DNA from: Apodemus sylvaticus
Taxonomy: Eukaryota > Chordata > Mammalia > Rodentia > Muridae
NCBI RefSeq assembly: GCF_947179515.1
Contig: NC_067480.1
Location: 14,223,588 to 14,287,587 of the forward strand
Length of the DNA stretch: 64,000 bases
Reading direction: 5' to 3'
Shown here: piece by piece, positions 22,545 to 34,267 of the stretch
Layout of the letters: every line of letters starts with the position of its first letter
How positions within the stretch are numbered: position 1 is the first letter of the stretch
Translations under genes and position numbers: made by a program
Notes under the pieces: model-generated
What the model saw: the letters and a program-made list of their open reading frames with translations, nothing else
What the model was told of the DNA's origin: nothing
Databases searched by the model: none

Positions 22545-22901
22545 TGGAAATATAGAATCTCTTGCATACTGTATGGGACATCACCTATCAATTTAAAAGC
22601 TGTTAGCCTATTAGCATAGGCAGAAAATAGGTGGAAGTGCTGGCAGGGAGAAGAATTTGTGCTTATTGTCAGGTCTGTGGGGACACTGACTCCAAACACT
22701 GATGGAGAGGGTCTTTTGAACCTGATGAAAGGTAACTTGAAAAACTACAGGACTTAGAATTGAATAAGTAGGTTAATTATATTATGAGCTAGTTTGGAGG
22801 AACAAGACAAAGCTTATGCCTTAGACAATAATTTATAAATAATAAGTCTCACAGTAATTATTTCAGAAAATTTGGTGCAGGTAGAAAAGCCCACAGTCAC
22901 A
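22545..22901 (+). repeat. 3' LTR of the ERVK-like provirus
   Basis: Begins 'tggaaatatagaatctcttg' and ends 'cccacagtcaca', alignable to the 5' LTR end to end with several indels (357 versus 326 bases). It is followed at once by the second GTTAAC. Confidence 0.83.
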
Positions 22902-22907
22902 GTTAAC

Positions 22908-23760
22908 CTTTTTAAAGAGCAAGTTTCTATTTCATTGATTCTTTGTATTTATTTCATTCATTTTAGTGTTTTGTTTACTTATTCCTGTGTATTTTGGGGG
23001 GGGTGTTGTTTTTATGCTCTTGTTTTTCAAAAGCCTTCTAAGATGTTTTTAAATTGTTATTCAGAAATACCTCTAAATTTTTTTTAATTTTTTTATTCGA
23101 TATAATTTATTTACATTTCAAATGATTTCCCCTTTTCTAGCCCCCCCACTCCCCGAAAGTCCCGCAAACCCCCTTCTCTTACCCTGTCCTCCCACCCACC
23201 CCTTCCCACTTCCCCGTTCTGGTTTTGCTGAATACTGTTTCACTGAGTCTTTCCAGAACGGGCACTTACTACTTCTTATGACTGCCTTCATTAGGTTCTA
23301 TATATTTCAATACGTTATTGCATTTTCACTTAATTTTAGGATTTTTAAAAATATCTTCTTTAGTTTGTCCTTTAACTCAATTATCACTCAGTAGTGTGTT
23401 CATTAATTTCCATTATTTTTTATATTTTATGTTGTTTTGATTGCAATTAGTATTCTGTTTTATTCCTTGTAGACAGATAGAATATAAGATGTTATTGCAA
23501 GTTTCCTATATTTGTTGAGACATTTTATTTTGTCATGGTATGTGGTAAATTCTGGAGGACAATCTATAGTCTGCTGAGAAGAATGTGCCTTTTTAAATGT
23601 ATTGATCTGTTTGGCTCACTTTATTATGCCTTTCAATACTATACTTTCTCTTTTTTAGATTTTTTTCCTGAATGACCTGTCTATAATTAGCTATTCTGGT
23701 GTTATTATAAATTTTGTTATATTATTATTAGTGTTACATATTCGTGTTCTTAGCTATCAT
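22908..23760 (-). mobile_element. Very old L1 ORF2 fragment, right part
   Basis: Continuation of the minus-strand old L1 from the ORF2 linker into the endonuclease coding region. The antisense landmarks are 'tttcattgattctttgtat', 'aagatgtttttaaattgttat', and after the young tail 'gggcacttactac', then 'tatatttgttgagacattttattttg' and 'tatgtggtaaattctgga' (the 'GHK' region of the endonuclease). It is interrupted at 23077-23259. Confidence 0.65.
23077..23259 (-). mobile_element. Short young L1 3' end (5'-truncated)
   Basis: About 180 bases: poly-T, 'attcgatataatttatttacatt', then the young 3' UTR up to 'ctttccagaac'. It differs from the copy at 448-720 by only a few bases and is therefore young. 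No target duplication is visible. The flanking old L1 appears to continue from 'cctctaaa' to 'gggcacttac' with a small loss. Confidence 0.9.
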
Positions 23761-23789
23761 TTGGAATCTTCACACTATTTGAACTGCTA

Positions 23790-24260
23790 GAGGAAACAAG
23801 AATATTATTGGTCTTACTCATTTGTGATCTTTCTGAGCTGCAACAAGGACTTACCTGGCAAGACATGACTCCTTATGCAATGGAAGCATGAGTATTATAA
23901 AGTAACCAAGCCCTATTTGATTACATTTAAGGCCTGCTGCACAAGATGAAATCCATACCTGGAAAAATTATTGAAAACCAGAACTTAAGAGGTGACAGTT
24001 CACACATCTTGGACAGAATTTAACTATGACTAATCTGGAAAGAGGACATGGGTATGACTTACTGTTATACCCATAGATTAGTGAATCTGTCAACCCTCAT
24101 TAAAGAAGTTTCCCAGATGGCCTTATGACACAGCATATCATGAGTATGAACATATAGCACAAATGTCATGCAATTAGTCATGACATTTCAGAGAGATAGT
24201 GTATCCTTAGCCTATAACAGGATAAACAAGTGAATGAAACTGGTTTAGTACATACAGAGT
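23790..24260 (+). repeat. RMER1-like rodent interspersed repeat (tentative)
   Basis: 'gagctgcaacaaggacttacctggc', 'ttacatttaaggcctgctgcacaagatg' and 'ttgaaaaccagaacttaagagg' follow a common but unclassified rodent repeat that I associate with RMER1. A downstream part of the same family may lie at 52.84-53.3 kb. Name uncertain. Confidence 0.4.
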
Positions 24261-24269
24261 TTAACCTGG

Positions 24270-24795
24270 ATGTTATTCTGAATACCAAGAAGTCCTTGCT
24301 GACCAGAGTCTGATATGGCTGTCTCCTGAGAGGCTCTGCCAGAACCAGACAAATTCAGAGGCAGATGCTCACAGCCAACCATTGGACTGAGTGCGGGCTC
24401 CACAGTGGAGGAGTTGGGGAAATGTCTGAAGGAACTGAGAGAGTTTGCATCCCCATGTGGGGAGCAACAGTGCCAACCAGCCAGATCTTCCAGAGCTCCA
24501 CCAATCAAAGAGTATGCATGGAGGGATTCATGGCTCCTGCCGCATATGTGGCAGAGGATATCCTTACTGGACATCAGTGGGAAGAACCTGGACCTGGACC
24601 TGAGGGTGTTTGATGCCCCAGTGTAGGGAACGCTAGGGCATGAAGACAGGAGTAGTTCAAGGATGGGGTGCACCCTCATAGAGACAGGCAGAGGAGACAA
24701 GGGTTAGGGATTTTCTGAAAGGGAGACCTGGAAAGGGAGAAAACGTTTGAAATGAAAGTAAAGAAAATATCCAATATAAAAAAATAAAACAAAGA
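24270..24795 (+). mobile_element. Lx-type L1 3' UTR fragment
   Basis: Runs from 'aataccaagaagtccttgctgacc' through 'gagaggctctgccag', 'ccaaccattggactgagtgcggg', 'atcagtgggaag' and 'caccctcatagagacaggcag' to an A-rich end 'gtaaagaaaatatccaatat'. It is 5'-truncated and moderately diverged. Confidence 0.85.
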
Positions 24796-25272
24796 TTCAA
24801 TGTGTAAAATACCTATCACATAATATAAATGGGATAAAATGTAAATTTGTTTTAAACAATTCATAAATATTTTGTGAGAAAAGTTATAGAATCTAAACTA
24901 TTCTTCTGACTCTACCCGGTTTTCAAGGAGATTTTTGTGCATATAGAAATAATTGCATAAATTCAAATACTGAGATTTAGAGTTTTAGTACTTAAATTAG
25001 ATTATAATTTTAAAAATTACTCTTTGTTTACTTCATTCAATTCTATGACTTCTTATTAGTGTGCTATTGTAAGTAATAGCATCTTTAAATCATTTCTCAA
25101 AGTTTAATATAAGAATATTGCAAAACCAACTGGAATTATTAAACTCTTTTACAGTGATAAATATTTAGATCATTCACATTTTTACTATAACAAATAAGAT
25201 TGTCATAAACATTTTAAACATATTTACCTTCAATAATTACTCACATATACACATATTTGTGTGTATGTATTT
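24796..25272. other. AT-rich sequence, nothing recognised
   Basis: No element or coding signature. It carries the left target-site copy of the next L1 at its end. Confidence 0.5.
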
Positions 25273-25544
25273 GTATGGTTTTATTTTTTTATTATTTTTA
25301 TTTTCTATATTCTTTGTTTACATTCCAAATGATTTCCCCTTTCCCAGATCCCCCCTCCCCATATGTCCCATAAACTTTCTTCTCCCCATCCCTTCTCCAA
25401 TCACCTCCCTCCTTTTTCTCTGTCCTTATATTCCCTTCCAATGCTATAACAATCCTTTCCAGGATCAGGACCTTCTCCATACTTCTTCATGGGAGTCATT
25501 TGTTATGCAATTTGTGCCTTGGGCATTCAGGGCTTCTGGGCTAA

Positions 25545-28500
25545 TTAATATCCACTTATCAGAGATTGCATTCCAAGTGTATTCTTTTGTGATTGGGTTA
25601 CCTCACTTAGGATATTTTCTAGATCAAACTATTTGCCTAAGAATTTTGTGAATTCATTGTTTCTAAAGGCTGAGTAGTATTCCATTGTGTAAACATACCA
25701 CATTTTCTGTATCCATTCCTCCTTTGAGGGGCATCTGGGTTCTTTCCAGCTTCTGGCTATTATAAATAAGGCTGCTATGAACATAATGGAGCATGTGTCT
25801 TTATTGCATGCCGGGGAATCCTTTGGGTATATGCCCAGGAGAGGTATAGGAGGGTCCTCTGGAAGTCTCATGTCCAGTTTTCTGAGGAACTTCCAGACTG
25901 ATTTCCACAGTAGTTGTACCATCTTACAGCCCCACCAGCAGTGGAGGAGTGTTCCTCTTTCTCCACATCCTCGCCAACACCTGCTGTCTCCTGAGTTTTT
26001 GGCCTTAGCCATTCTGACTGGTGTAAGGTGAAATCTCAGGGTTGTTTTGATCTGCATTTCCCTAATGACTAATGATGTTGAGCACTTCTTAAGGTGCTTC
26101 TCCGCCATCCGAATTTCCTCAGGTGACAATTCTTTGCTTAGATCTGTAACCCATTTTTTAATAGGGTTATTTGTTTCCCTGGCATCTAACTTCTTGAGTT
26201 CTTTGTATATATTGGATATTAGCCCTCTATCAGAGGTGGGGTTGGTGAATATCCTTTCCCTATTTGATGGTTGCCGTTTTGTCCTTTTAACAGTGTCCTT
26301 TGCCTTACAGAAACTTTGTAATTTTATGAGGTCCCATTTGTCAATTCTTGATCTTAAAGCATAAGCAATTGGTGATCTGTTCAGGAACTTTTCCCCTATG
26401 CCCATGTTCTCAAGGGTCTTTCCCAGTTTCTTTTCTATTAGTTTCAGTGTGTCTGGTTTTACATGGAGGTCCTTGATCCACTTGGAGTGTAGTTTAGTAC
26501 ATGAAGAATGGATCAATGCACATTCTTCTGCATGCTGACCTCCAATTGATCCAGCACCATTTGTTGAAAAGGCTATCTTTTTTCCACTGGATGTTTTTGG
26601 CGCCTTTGTCAAAGATCAAGTGACCCTAGGGGTGTGGATTCATTTCTGGATCTTCAATTCTATTCCATTGGTCCACTTGTCTGTCACTGTGCAAATACCA
26701 TGCAGTTTTTAACACTATTGCTCTGTAGTATCGCTTGAAGTCAGGGATACTGATTCCCCCAGAATTTCTTTTGTTGTTGAGAATAGTTTTAGCTATCCTG
26801 GGTTTTTTGTTATTCCAGAGGAATTTGAGAATTGCTTTTTCTAACTCTGTGAAGAACTGAGTTGGGATATTGATGGGGATTGCATTGAATCTGTAGATTG
26901 CTTTTGGCAAAATGGCCATTTTAACTATATTAATCCTGCCAATCCACAAGCATGGCAGATTTTTCCATTTTCTGAGGTCTTCGATTTCCTTCTTCAGAGA
27001 CCTGAAGTTCTTGTCATATAGATCTTTCACTTGTTTGGTTAGAGTCACACCAAGATAATTTATATTATTTGTGGCTATTTTGAAGGGTGTCATTTCCCTA
27101 ACTTCTTTCTCAGCCTGCTTATTCTTTGAGTATAGGAAGGCAACTGATTTGCTTGAGTTGATTTTATAACCAGCCACTTTGCTGAAGTTGTTTATCAGCT
27201 GTAGGAGTTCTCTTGTGGAGGTTTTCTGGTCACTTAAGTAGACTATCATGTCATCAGGAAATAGTGATAATTTGACTTCTTCCTTTCCAATTTGTATCCC
27301 CTTGACCTCCTTATGTTGTGTAATTGCTCTAGCTAGAACTTCAAGTACTATATTGAAAAGTTATGGAGAGAGAGGACAGCCTTGTCTAGTCCCTGATTTT
27401 AGTGTGATTTCTTCAGGTTTCTCTCCGTTTAGTTTGATGTTGGCTACCGGTTTGCTGTATATTGCTTTAAAGATGTTTAGGTATGGGCCTTGAATTCCTG
27501 TTCTTTCCAATACTTTTAGCATGAAAGGATGCTGGATGTTGTCAAATGCTTTTTCTCCATCTAAAGAGATGATCATATGGTTTTTTTCTTTGAGTTTGTT
27601 TAATTAGTGGATAGCATTGGTGGATTTCCTTATATTGAACCATCCCTGCATCCCTGGGATGAGGCCTACTTGATCATGGTGGATGATCGTTTTGATGTGT
27701 TCTTGGATTCGGTTGGCAAGAATTTTATTAAGTATTTTTGCATCAATATTCATAAGAGAAATTGGCCTGAAGTTCTCTTTCTTTGTTGGATCTTTGTGTG
27801 GTTTTGGAGTCAGTGTAATTGTGGCTTCATAGAACGAGTTGGGTAGAGTTCCTTCAGTTTCTATTTTGTGGAATAGTTTGAAGAGTATTGGTGTTAGGTC
27901 TTCTATGAAGGTCTGATAGAACTCTGCACTGAAGCCATCTGGTCCCGTGCTTTTTTTTGGTTGGGAGACTTTCTATGACCCTTTTTATTTCTTCGGGTGT
28001 TATGGGAATATTTAGATGATCTATTTGATCCTGATTTAGTTTTGGTGTCGGATATCTGTCTAGGAAACTGTCTATTTCCTCCAGATTCCCCAGTTGTGTT
28101 GAGTATAGGCTTTTGTAGTAGGATCTAATGATTTTTTGAATTTCCTCAGTTTCTGTTGTTATATCTCCCTTTTCATTTCTGAGTTTGTTAATCTGGATAC
28201 TGTCTCTGTGTCCTTTGGTTAATCTGGCTAAGGGTTTATCCATCTTGTTGATTTTCTCAAAGAACCAGCTCCTGGTTTTGTTGATTCTTTGTATGGTTCT
28301 CTTTGTTTCTACTTGATTGATTTCGACCCTGAGTTTGATGACGTCCTGCCTTCTACTCCTCCTGGGTGAAATAGCTTCTTTTTGTTCCAGGGCTTTCAGG
28401 TGTGTCATTAAGCTGTTAGTGTATGCTCTCTCCATTTTAGTTTTGGAGATACTCAGGGCTATGAGTTTTCCTCTTAGTACTGCCTTCATTGTGTCACATA

Positions 28501-29356
28501 GATTTGGGTATGTTTTGTCTTCATATTCATTGTGTACTAAAAAGTTTTTAATTTCTTTCCTTATTTCTTCCTTGACCAAGGTATCATTGAGTAGAATATT
28601 GTTCAGTTTCCATGTGTATGTGGGTTTTCTGTTGTTTTTGTTGCTATTGAAGACCACTTTTACTCCATAGTGATCTGATAGGAGGCATGAGATTAGTTCG
28701 ATCTTCTTATATTTGTTGAGGTCCATCTTGTGACCAATTATATGGTTGATTTTGGAGAAAGTACCATGAGGTGCTGAGAAAAAGGTATATTCTTTTGCTT
28801 TAGGATAGAATGTTCTATATATGTCTGTTAAATCTAATTGGTCCAAAGCTTCAATTAGTTTCATTGTGTCCCTGTTTAGTTTCTGTTTTCCTGATCGGTC
28901 CATTGGAGAAAGTGCAGTGTTGAAGTCACCCACAATTATTGTGTTAGGTGCAATGTGTGCTTTGAGCTTTAGTAAAGTTTCTTTTATGAATGAGGGTGCC
29001 CTTGCATTTGGAGCATAGATGTTCAGGATTGAGAGTTCTTCTTGTATTTTTCCTTTGACCAGCAAGACGTGTCCCTCAGAGTCTCTTTTGATGACTTTGG
29101 GTTGAAAGTCAATTTTATCTGATATTAAAATGGCTACTCCAGCTTGTTTCCCGAGACTATTTGCTTGTAAAATTGTCTTCCAGCCTTTTACTCTAAGGTA
29201 GTGTTTGTCTTTGACCCTGAGGTGTGTTTCCTGTATGCAGCAAAATGTAAGTTCCTGTTTACGTATCCAGTCGGTTAGTCTATGTCTTTTTATTGGGGCA
29301 TTGAGTCCATTGATGTTAAGAGATATTAAGGAATAGTGATTGTTATTTCCTGTCAT
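25545..29356 (-). pseudogene. L1 ORF2, broken but with a 500-residue N-terminal open part
   Basis: From '[19 protein letters not shown]' the endonuclease and linker are open for about 466 true codons. 'QETHL', 'GDFNT' and 'SDH' are present, but the catalytic Asp of 'SKIDHI' is Asn (about 28750). One extra A in the run coding 'PTKKS' (about 27950) shifts the frame. Further down, RT reads '[14 protein letters not shown]' (27361), and the catalytic 'FADD' is 'FPDD' (about 27250). A single-stop break near 26620 and a stop after 'FLGK' (25629) complete the damage. Three separate essential functions are therefore lost. Confidence 0.93.
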
Positions 29357-29371
29357 TTTTGACGTTATTTT

Positions 29372-30608
29372 TTAAATTTGATTGGTTAACTTCTTTTGGG
29401 TTTGATGAAATGTTACTATCTTGCTTTCTCCAGGGTGAAGTTTCCCTCCTTGTATTGGTGTTTTCCTCCTATTATCCTAGGGCTGGGTTTGTGAATAGAT
29501 ATTGGGTAAACTTGGTTTTGTCATGGAATATCTTAGTTTCTCCATCTATGGTGATTGAGAGTTTTGCTGGATATAGTAGTTTTGGCTGGCATTTGTGTTC
29601 TCTTAGAGTCTGCATGAGATCTGCCCAGGATCTTCTAGCCTTCATAGTCTCAGGTGAAAAGTCTGCTGTGATTCTGATAGGTCTTCCTTTATATGTTACT
29701 TGGCCTTTTTCTCTTACTGCATTTAATATTCTTTCTTTGTTTAGTACATTTGGTGTTTTGATTATTATGTGATGGGAAGTATTTCTGTTCTGGTCCAGTC
29801 TGTTTGGAGTTCTGTAGGCTTCTTGTATATTCATGGGCATCTCTCTCTTTAGGTTAGGGAAGTTTATTCCATAATTTTATTGAAGATATTTGCTGGCCCT
29901 TTAAGTTGTAAATCTTCACTCTCATCTATGCCCATAATCCTTAGGTTTGGTCTTCTCATTGTGTCCTGGATTTCCTGGATATTTTGGGTTACAAGCTTTT
30001 TGCATTTTGCATTTTCTGTTGAGTCCATGGTTTCTATGGAATCTTCATCATCTGATATTCTTTCTTCTATCTCTTGTATTCTGTTGTTGATATTTGTGTC
30101 TATGGTCCCTGATTTCTTCCCAAGGCTTTCTATCTCCGAAGCTGTCTCCCTTTGAGTTTTCTTAGTTGTTTCTACTTCTGATTTTAGATCCTGGATGGTT
30201 TTGCTTAGCTCCTTCACTTGTTTGTTTGTGCTTTCCTGTAATTATGAGATTTTTGTGTTTCCTCTTTCATGATCTCAGCCTGTTGACCAAAGTTCTCCTG
30301 TATTTCTTTAAGTGTTTTTTGCGTTTCCTCCTTATTGGCTTTTGTATTCTCCTGGATTTCTTTCAATGATTTTTGTGTTTCCCTTGCAAGGGCTTCTAAC
30401 TTTTGATCCATTTTCTCCTGAATTTCTGTAAGTATGTCCTTCATGTGGTCCTGTACCAGCATCATGACCAGTGATTTTATGTCCAAATCTTGTTTTACTG
30501 GTGTGATGGGGTATCCAGGACATGCTGTTAAAGGAGAATTGGGTTCAGATGTTGCCATATTTTGCCTTGATTTCTGCTTGTGTCATTCCTGCATTTTCCT
30601 TTTGCCAT
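29372..30608 (-). pseudogene. L1 ORF1, broken by frameshifts
   Basis: ATG at 30606-30608 in the sense context 'agatggcaaaag'. After 'SRNQGK' a small insertion (about 30560) shifts the frame; the next in-frame Met is 'MATSEPNS' (30558). The coiled-coil half has units of the type 'RETQKSLKEIQENTKANKEE'. A frame change near 30215-30240 and another near 29850 (a base lost in 'EENFPNLKRE') separate the coiled coil, the RRM part ('NLRIMGIDESEDLQLKG') and the C-terminal part ('EAYRTPNRLDQNRN'). The end 'NPAL' has lost bases near 29475. Confidence 0.9.
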
Positions 30609-31273
30609 CTAGTTCTCACTGGTATTAGTTGGTCTTGTCAATGCTGGACTCACCAGTGCAAGCTGCCTCTTCCCAGGTGGCCTCTGGTGCACAGTTTACC
30701 TCCTGCACTGCCTGGAAATAGGGTGCTGTTGCCCAGGCTGTTCAGATCCTGAAGCCCACACCTGAAGGCTCCTGCTGGTGCCCACTGGATTCACCAGAGC
30801 ACACTGACTTCTCCCAGTTGGCCTCTGGGAAGTCCCTCTTGCCTCTTGCAGGACCTGGAAATGTGGGGTTGCTGCCTAGGCTGATCTGGATCTGGAAGTG
30901 GAGAGATCTGAGGGCTCCATCCAGAGGCCTCAGGACTGGAACCTAAGCTCTGTGCCACTGGAGCAAGCTGTGAGCTCTCAGATTGCCTCTGGGTGCACAA
31001 CTGGTCTCCCGCACTTCCTGGAGACTGAGTGCTGTGGCCCAGGCTGTTCAGATCCCAAAGCAGACACCTGAAGGCTCCTGTGGGGGCTGCTGGATTCACC
31101 AGAGCACACTGACTCATGACGTTTCTTTCTATAAAGTCTCAGGAATATAGCAGGTGTTTCTGAAACATCCCCGATTCCTACAACTTCCGGAGCTCTCTTA
31201 GGGCACCTCTAAGAGGAGGTAAATTAGAGAAACCAGAAATCCTTCTCTATCCTCCTCGGCAGCCCTCGCCACC
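30609..31273 (-). promoter_or_regulatory. L1 5' UTR/promoter with degenerate tandem units
   Basis: The GC content is higher than in the flanks. The phrase 'ctgga(c/t)tcaccag(a/t)gca' recurs at 30644, 30785 and 31090, with a diverged fourth start near 30957, so the units are roughly 130-170 bases and imperfect. 'cccaggctgttcagatcc' occurs twice (about 30735 and 31038). The outermost 150 bases (31120-31273) are non-repetitive. Promoter role is inferred from L1 biology. Confidence 0.75.
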
Positions 31274-31289
31274 GTATGGTTTTATTTTT

Positions 31290-34260
31290 ATAGGAGCTAT
31301 TCATATATGAACATAAACAGTTTATATTGGTTGAAGTCTAATATTTTTACATCTAAAAGTAAATAGAAAATAGCTTTAAGATCATTTTAAAACATTTTAT
31401 CCACATTTAAAATCAGAGTTAATATTAGTTATCTTTTGAAATAAGATATTTCGGTTTAATAGATCTAAATATATCAGACATTATTCTTCTGAGTTAGACA
31501 AGTTAAGAAATTATTCAACTGCCAACTGATGATTCATCTGATCCCTCTTGTGTTTGGTTGAAAAGAAAAAAATCTAATTGCCTTTAAATGGTATTGGAAA
31601 AAAAATCTATTGTTTATTTGGCTTCAGAAAAATAATTCTCCTAAAAACTGTTCATGGATTATTTGGGAGTTATAGCTTTCACTGTAATATTCAATTATGT
31701 GATTGGCAGTCAGAAAACAAACAAGTAATTGCTAACGAGAAAACATTATTTCTTACCTTGTTTAAATATATAATTTATATTCCGTTGGCAAGAATGCTAA
31801 TATGAAAAATATCAATAAAATGAGCAAATTGGAAGCACACTGAACATTTACACTCCAATTCAAGAATACCAGTGTTCTGATTTATTTAGAAAATAACCAT
31901 CCTATTGTCTCAGGATTGAATGGAGGATAGGAAAAGTAGGCCCTTGCCTTCATAAGGAATACCCAATTTTGTTATTTTCCACAAAGTAACACATTTGACA
32001 TTTAAAAACATATTTAATATTGTTTTTTGCAAAAGCAATATCATTGGCTGTAAATTGCCTGTTATTTTGTTGTTGTTGTTGTTTTCCCCCCTCTTTCTCT
32101 CCATTTCTTTTCTTGGCAACCATGAGGCCCAGATGCTAAGCACTGGAAGATATTTCTTCCAATAGCAGCATCTGGCGTGCTGGCAGACTCCATAAGCAAT
32201 TTTGTTTTACGGCTCTAAAGCAGCTTCTGAGTCTATTACATGGTTAATCTGACGGGCTGTCTGGGATGACTTGCCCTCCTGGATGCCATATGCCAACAGT
32301 GAGAGATGCAGTGAACTGTCTGCCCATTAAGGCTGCTACAAAGAGCACACCTGAAAAAACTCAGCCGCGAAGGGTATGCTCTGCTTCTGTTTAGCCATTA
32401 TACTACCAGTGATGAGTGACCCAGCTAAAATAGTACTTAAAACAATTGCCAAAAGTGCTCAGTGCCCTCTGAACATCAGGGAAGACAGAAACTAGAAATA
32501 ATAAAATATTCAGGAAACCCTTGTGTCACTTGATACTGAACACCATGTTTCTGCTCATGCAAGGAAAAGAATAGGAAATGAGAAGTAGAAATTTGAGAGT
32601 CAGAGACAGCAATTTGATTACTGCACTTCTGTAGCAAATGACTCATAAGAGATTGAATTGCCTGATGTTAAGTGATACATCTATCTCATCTTTATACTAG
32701 AGCTTCAGGACTTAGCAGAGTACTCACACATGGAAGAAATAAAGCAATGCTTTTTAAAGAAAGCAAATATACTAATAAAACTTATAATTATACAATGTAT
32801 TTTATCTTCTTTAAGTTATTTGTCTAGTATATTGTTATCATTGAAATACTACATCAAATACCATTTCTTTGGAGAATATTCTAATAATCTAAAGGATATT
32901 AGGTCACCCATCAAAAAACTGTATAGATCTTCCACTTTTGTAGCTCATGGGGTTCCTGTGGGTTTTTTAGAATATCTCAAATATGTTGGCTTTATGAATT
33001 TTAGGTCATGGTTCTTTTCACAAAACAAATATTAAACATTTAATTTGTATTTTTCATTTTGTATTGTAAAACAACATATTTATATTTATTGTGATTACAA
33101 TATATATTATAAAAACAAGAAGACTCATGGCTCAGAGAATATTGAAATTAAAGAAAAATATAGAAGTTCTTCAGCTATGTATTCTCATTCGATAAGAAAA
33201 AAATCACAATCCCAAGACCTAAATTACAAACCCAAAAATATTTACTGAAAGGATTAGGAATAATATATGCTCTCCCTGTACATAATTTAGGATGCCTTAC
33301 ACTCTATGCTTTTTCCAGATCACCTGCTTTTGTTAAGACCAAAAGAACACAAGACAGTTTCATAGATGATCTGATATTTAATCATCCAAAAAGAACTAAT
33401 TATTAAGATAAATGCAATCTAATTATGACTTCTGTGAAGCTGGTGCAAAATGAAAGTAAAGTTTATGCTTAAGTGCTTTATATGATTCCAATGTTATATG
33501 AGTATATAGTAATAGTAAATTTATAATGTTCAAATATTGATATTTCATAAATCAAACTGAAAGTTTAATTTCTTTGTGTTTGATTCCTAGAAAATGCGTA
33601 ACGTGTTATTCACATATGTGTTATACAAGAAAGAAAATAAATGAATTTTCCCAAAATGTAATCAACTATGTCTTTACAAATTGATTTTACTAGTTCACAA
33701 TTCCAATGAACCCAATTCCCTGGAAACATTAGGAAAAATGACATAGATAAAAATTTCGATCTTCAGAAGAGTCTCATATATGCTGGAAATGTAGTAGACA
33801 AATGAAGCTTTTCATACAGGAATAATCAGAAGAAAAACATTTGAAGTTGGTATATTATTTTTAATAAAATCACTGCTCCAGGATTTGTGGTTTAATCCAT
33901 ATAATGAGAAGGATACTCTATTTTTTACTTCCACTGAATATATTAATAAAATAATATACATGACAATGTATACAAGTAGACATACAATCAGTCTGAATTA
34001 TACAGATGAATAGGTCAATATTTTCAAACAACAGTATTCACTGTTAGGTTCATTAGTTAAAAAGTGTTATACAGAACATATAGTTTAGAACACTCAGTAC
34101 TTTTTCTCCTTTGCATACCTCACACCTCTTCATGGGAAAAGTACTACATTGACTTCCAGGGTTGACTGTCTCTGTGGGTTTCGTTGCAGTATCATTCCAG
34201 ATTTGTATGTCACTCTGGGATTCCAGTTGCACAGCTACTTAAATAATACAGAAATAAGTG
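31290..34260. other. No mobile element recognised; probably single-copy
   Basis: About 3 kb without any L1, SINE or LTR landmark, the longest such stretch in the window. No open frame looks coding. A short GTT run lies at about 32072. The part 32100-32500 is less AT-rich and keeps several CpGs (see findings). Confidence 0.5.
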
Positions 34261-34267
34261 TTTCTAA

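Larger units (their letters stand above)
17876..22901 (+). mobile_element. Defective ERVK-like provirus (RMER17/MYSERV-like LTRs)
   Basis: Two directly repeated LTRs (17876-18201 and 22545-22901) enclose a decayed interior of about 4.3 kb. The element begins TG, ends CA, and is flanked by a perfect 6-bp duplication GTTAAC (17870-17875 and 22902-22907). A 6-bp duplication is the size expected for class II (ERVK) integrases. The interior keeps one legible coding relic, the integrase C-terminus at about 19770-20086. No gag, protease, RT or env frame is intact. The LTRs differ by many substitutions and indels, so the insertion is old. The LTR resemblance to RMER17/MYSERV is from memory and needs a library search. 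Confidence 0.85.
25289..31273 (-). mobile_element. Near-complete 6-kb L1, minus strand, second copy
   Basis: The 5' UTR is at 30609-31273, ORF1 about 29372-30608, ORF2 25545-29356, and the 3' UTR plus T-run 25289-25544. It is flanked by a perfect 16-bp duplication 'gtatggttttattttt' (25273-25288 and 31274-31289). Full length and precise ends mean that it was copied without 5' truncation. Its 5' UTR is unlike that of the copy at 7.6-13.6 kb, so the two come from different subfamilies. Both ORFs are broken. Confidence 0.95.

Noticed and set aside
24245..24700. 151-residue minus-strand open frame
   Set aside because: It is antisense to an Lx L1 3' UTR. The open stretch comes from the GC-richer repeat, not from coding constraint.
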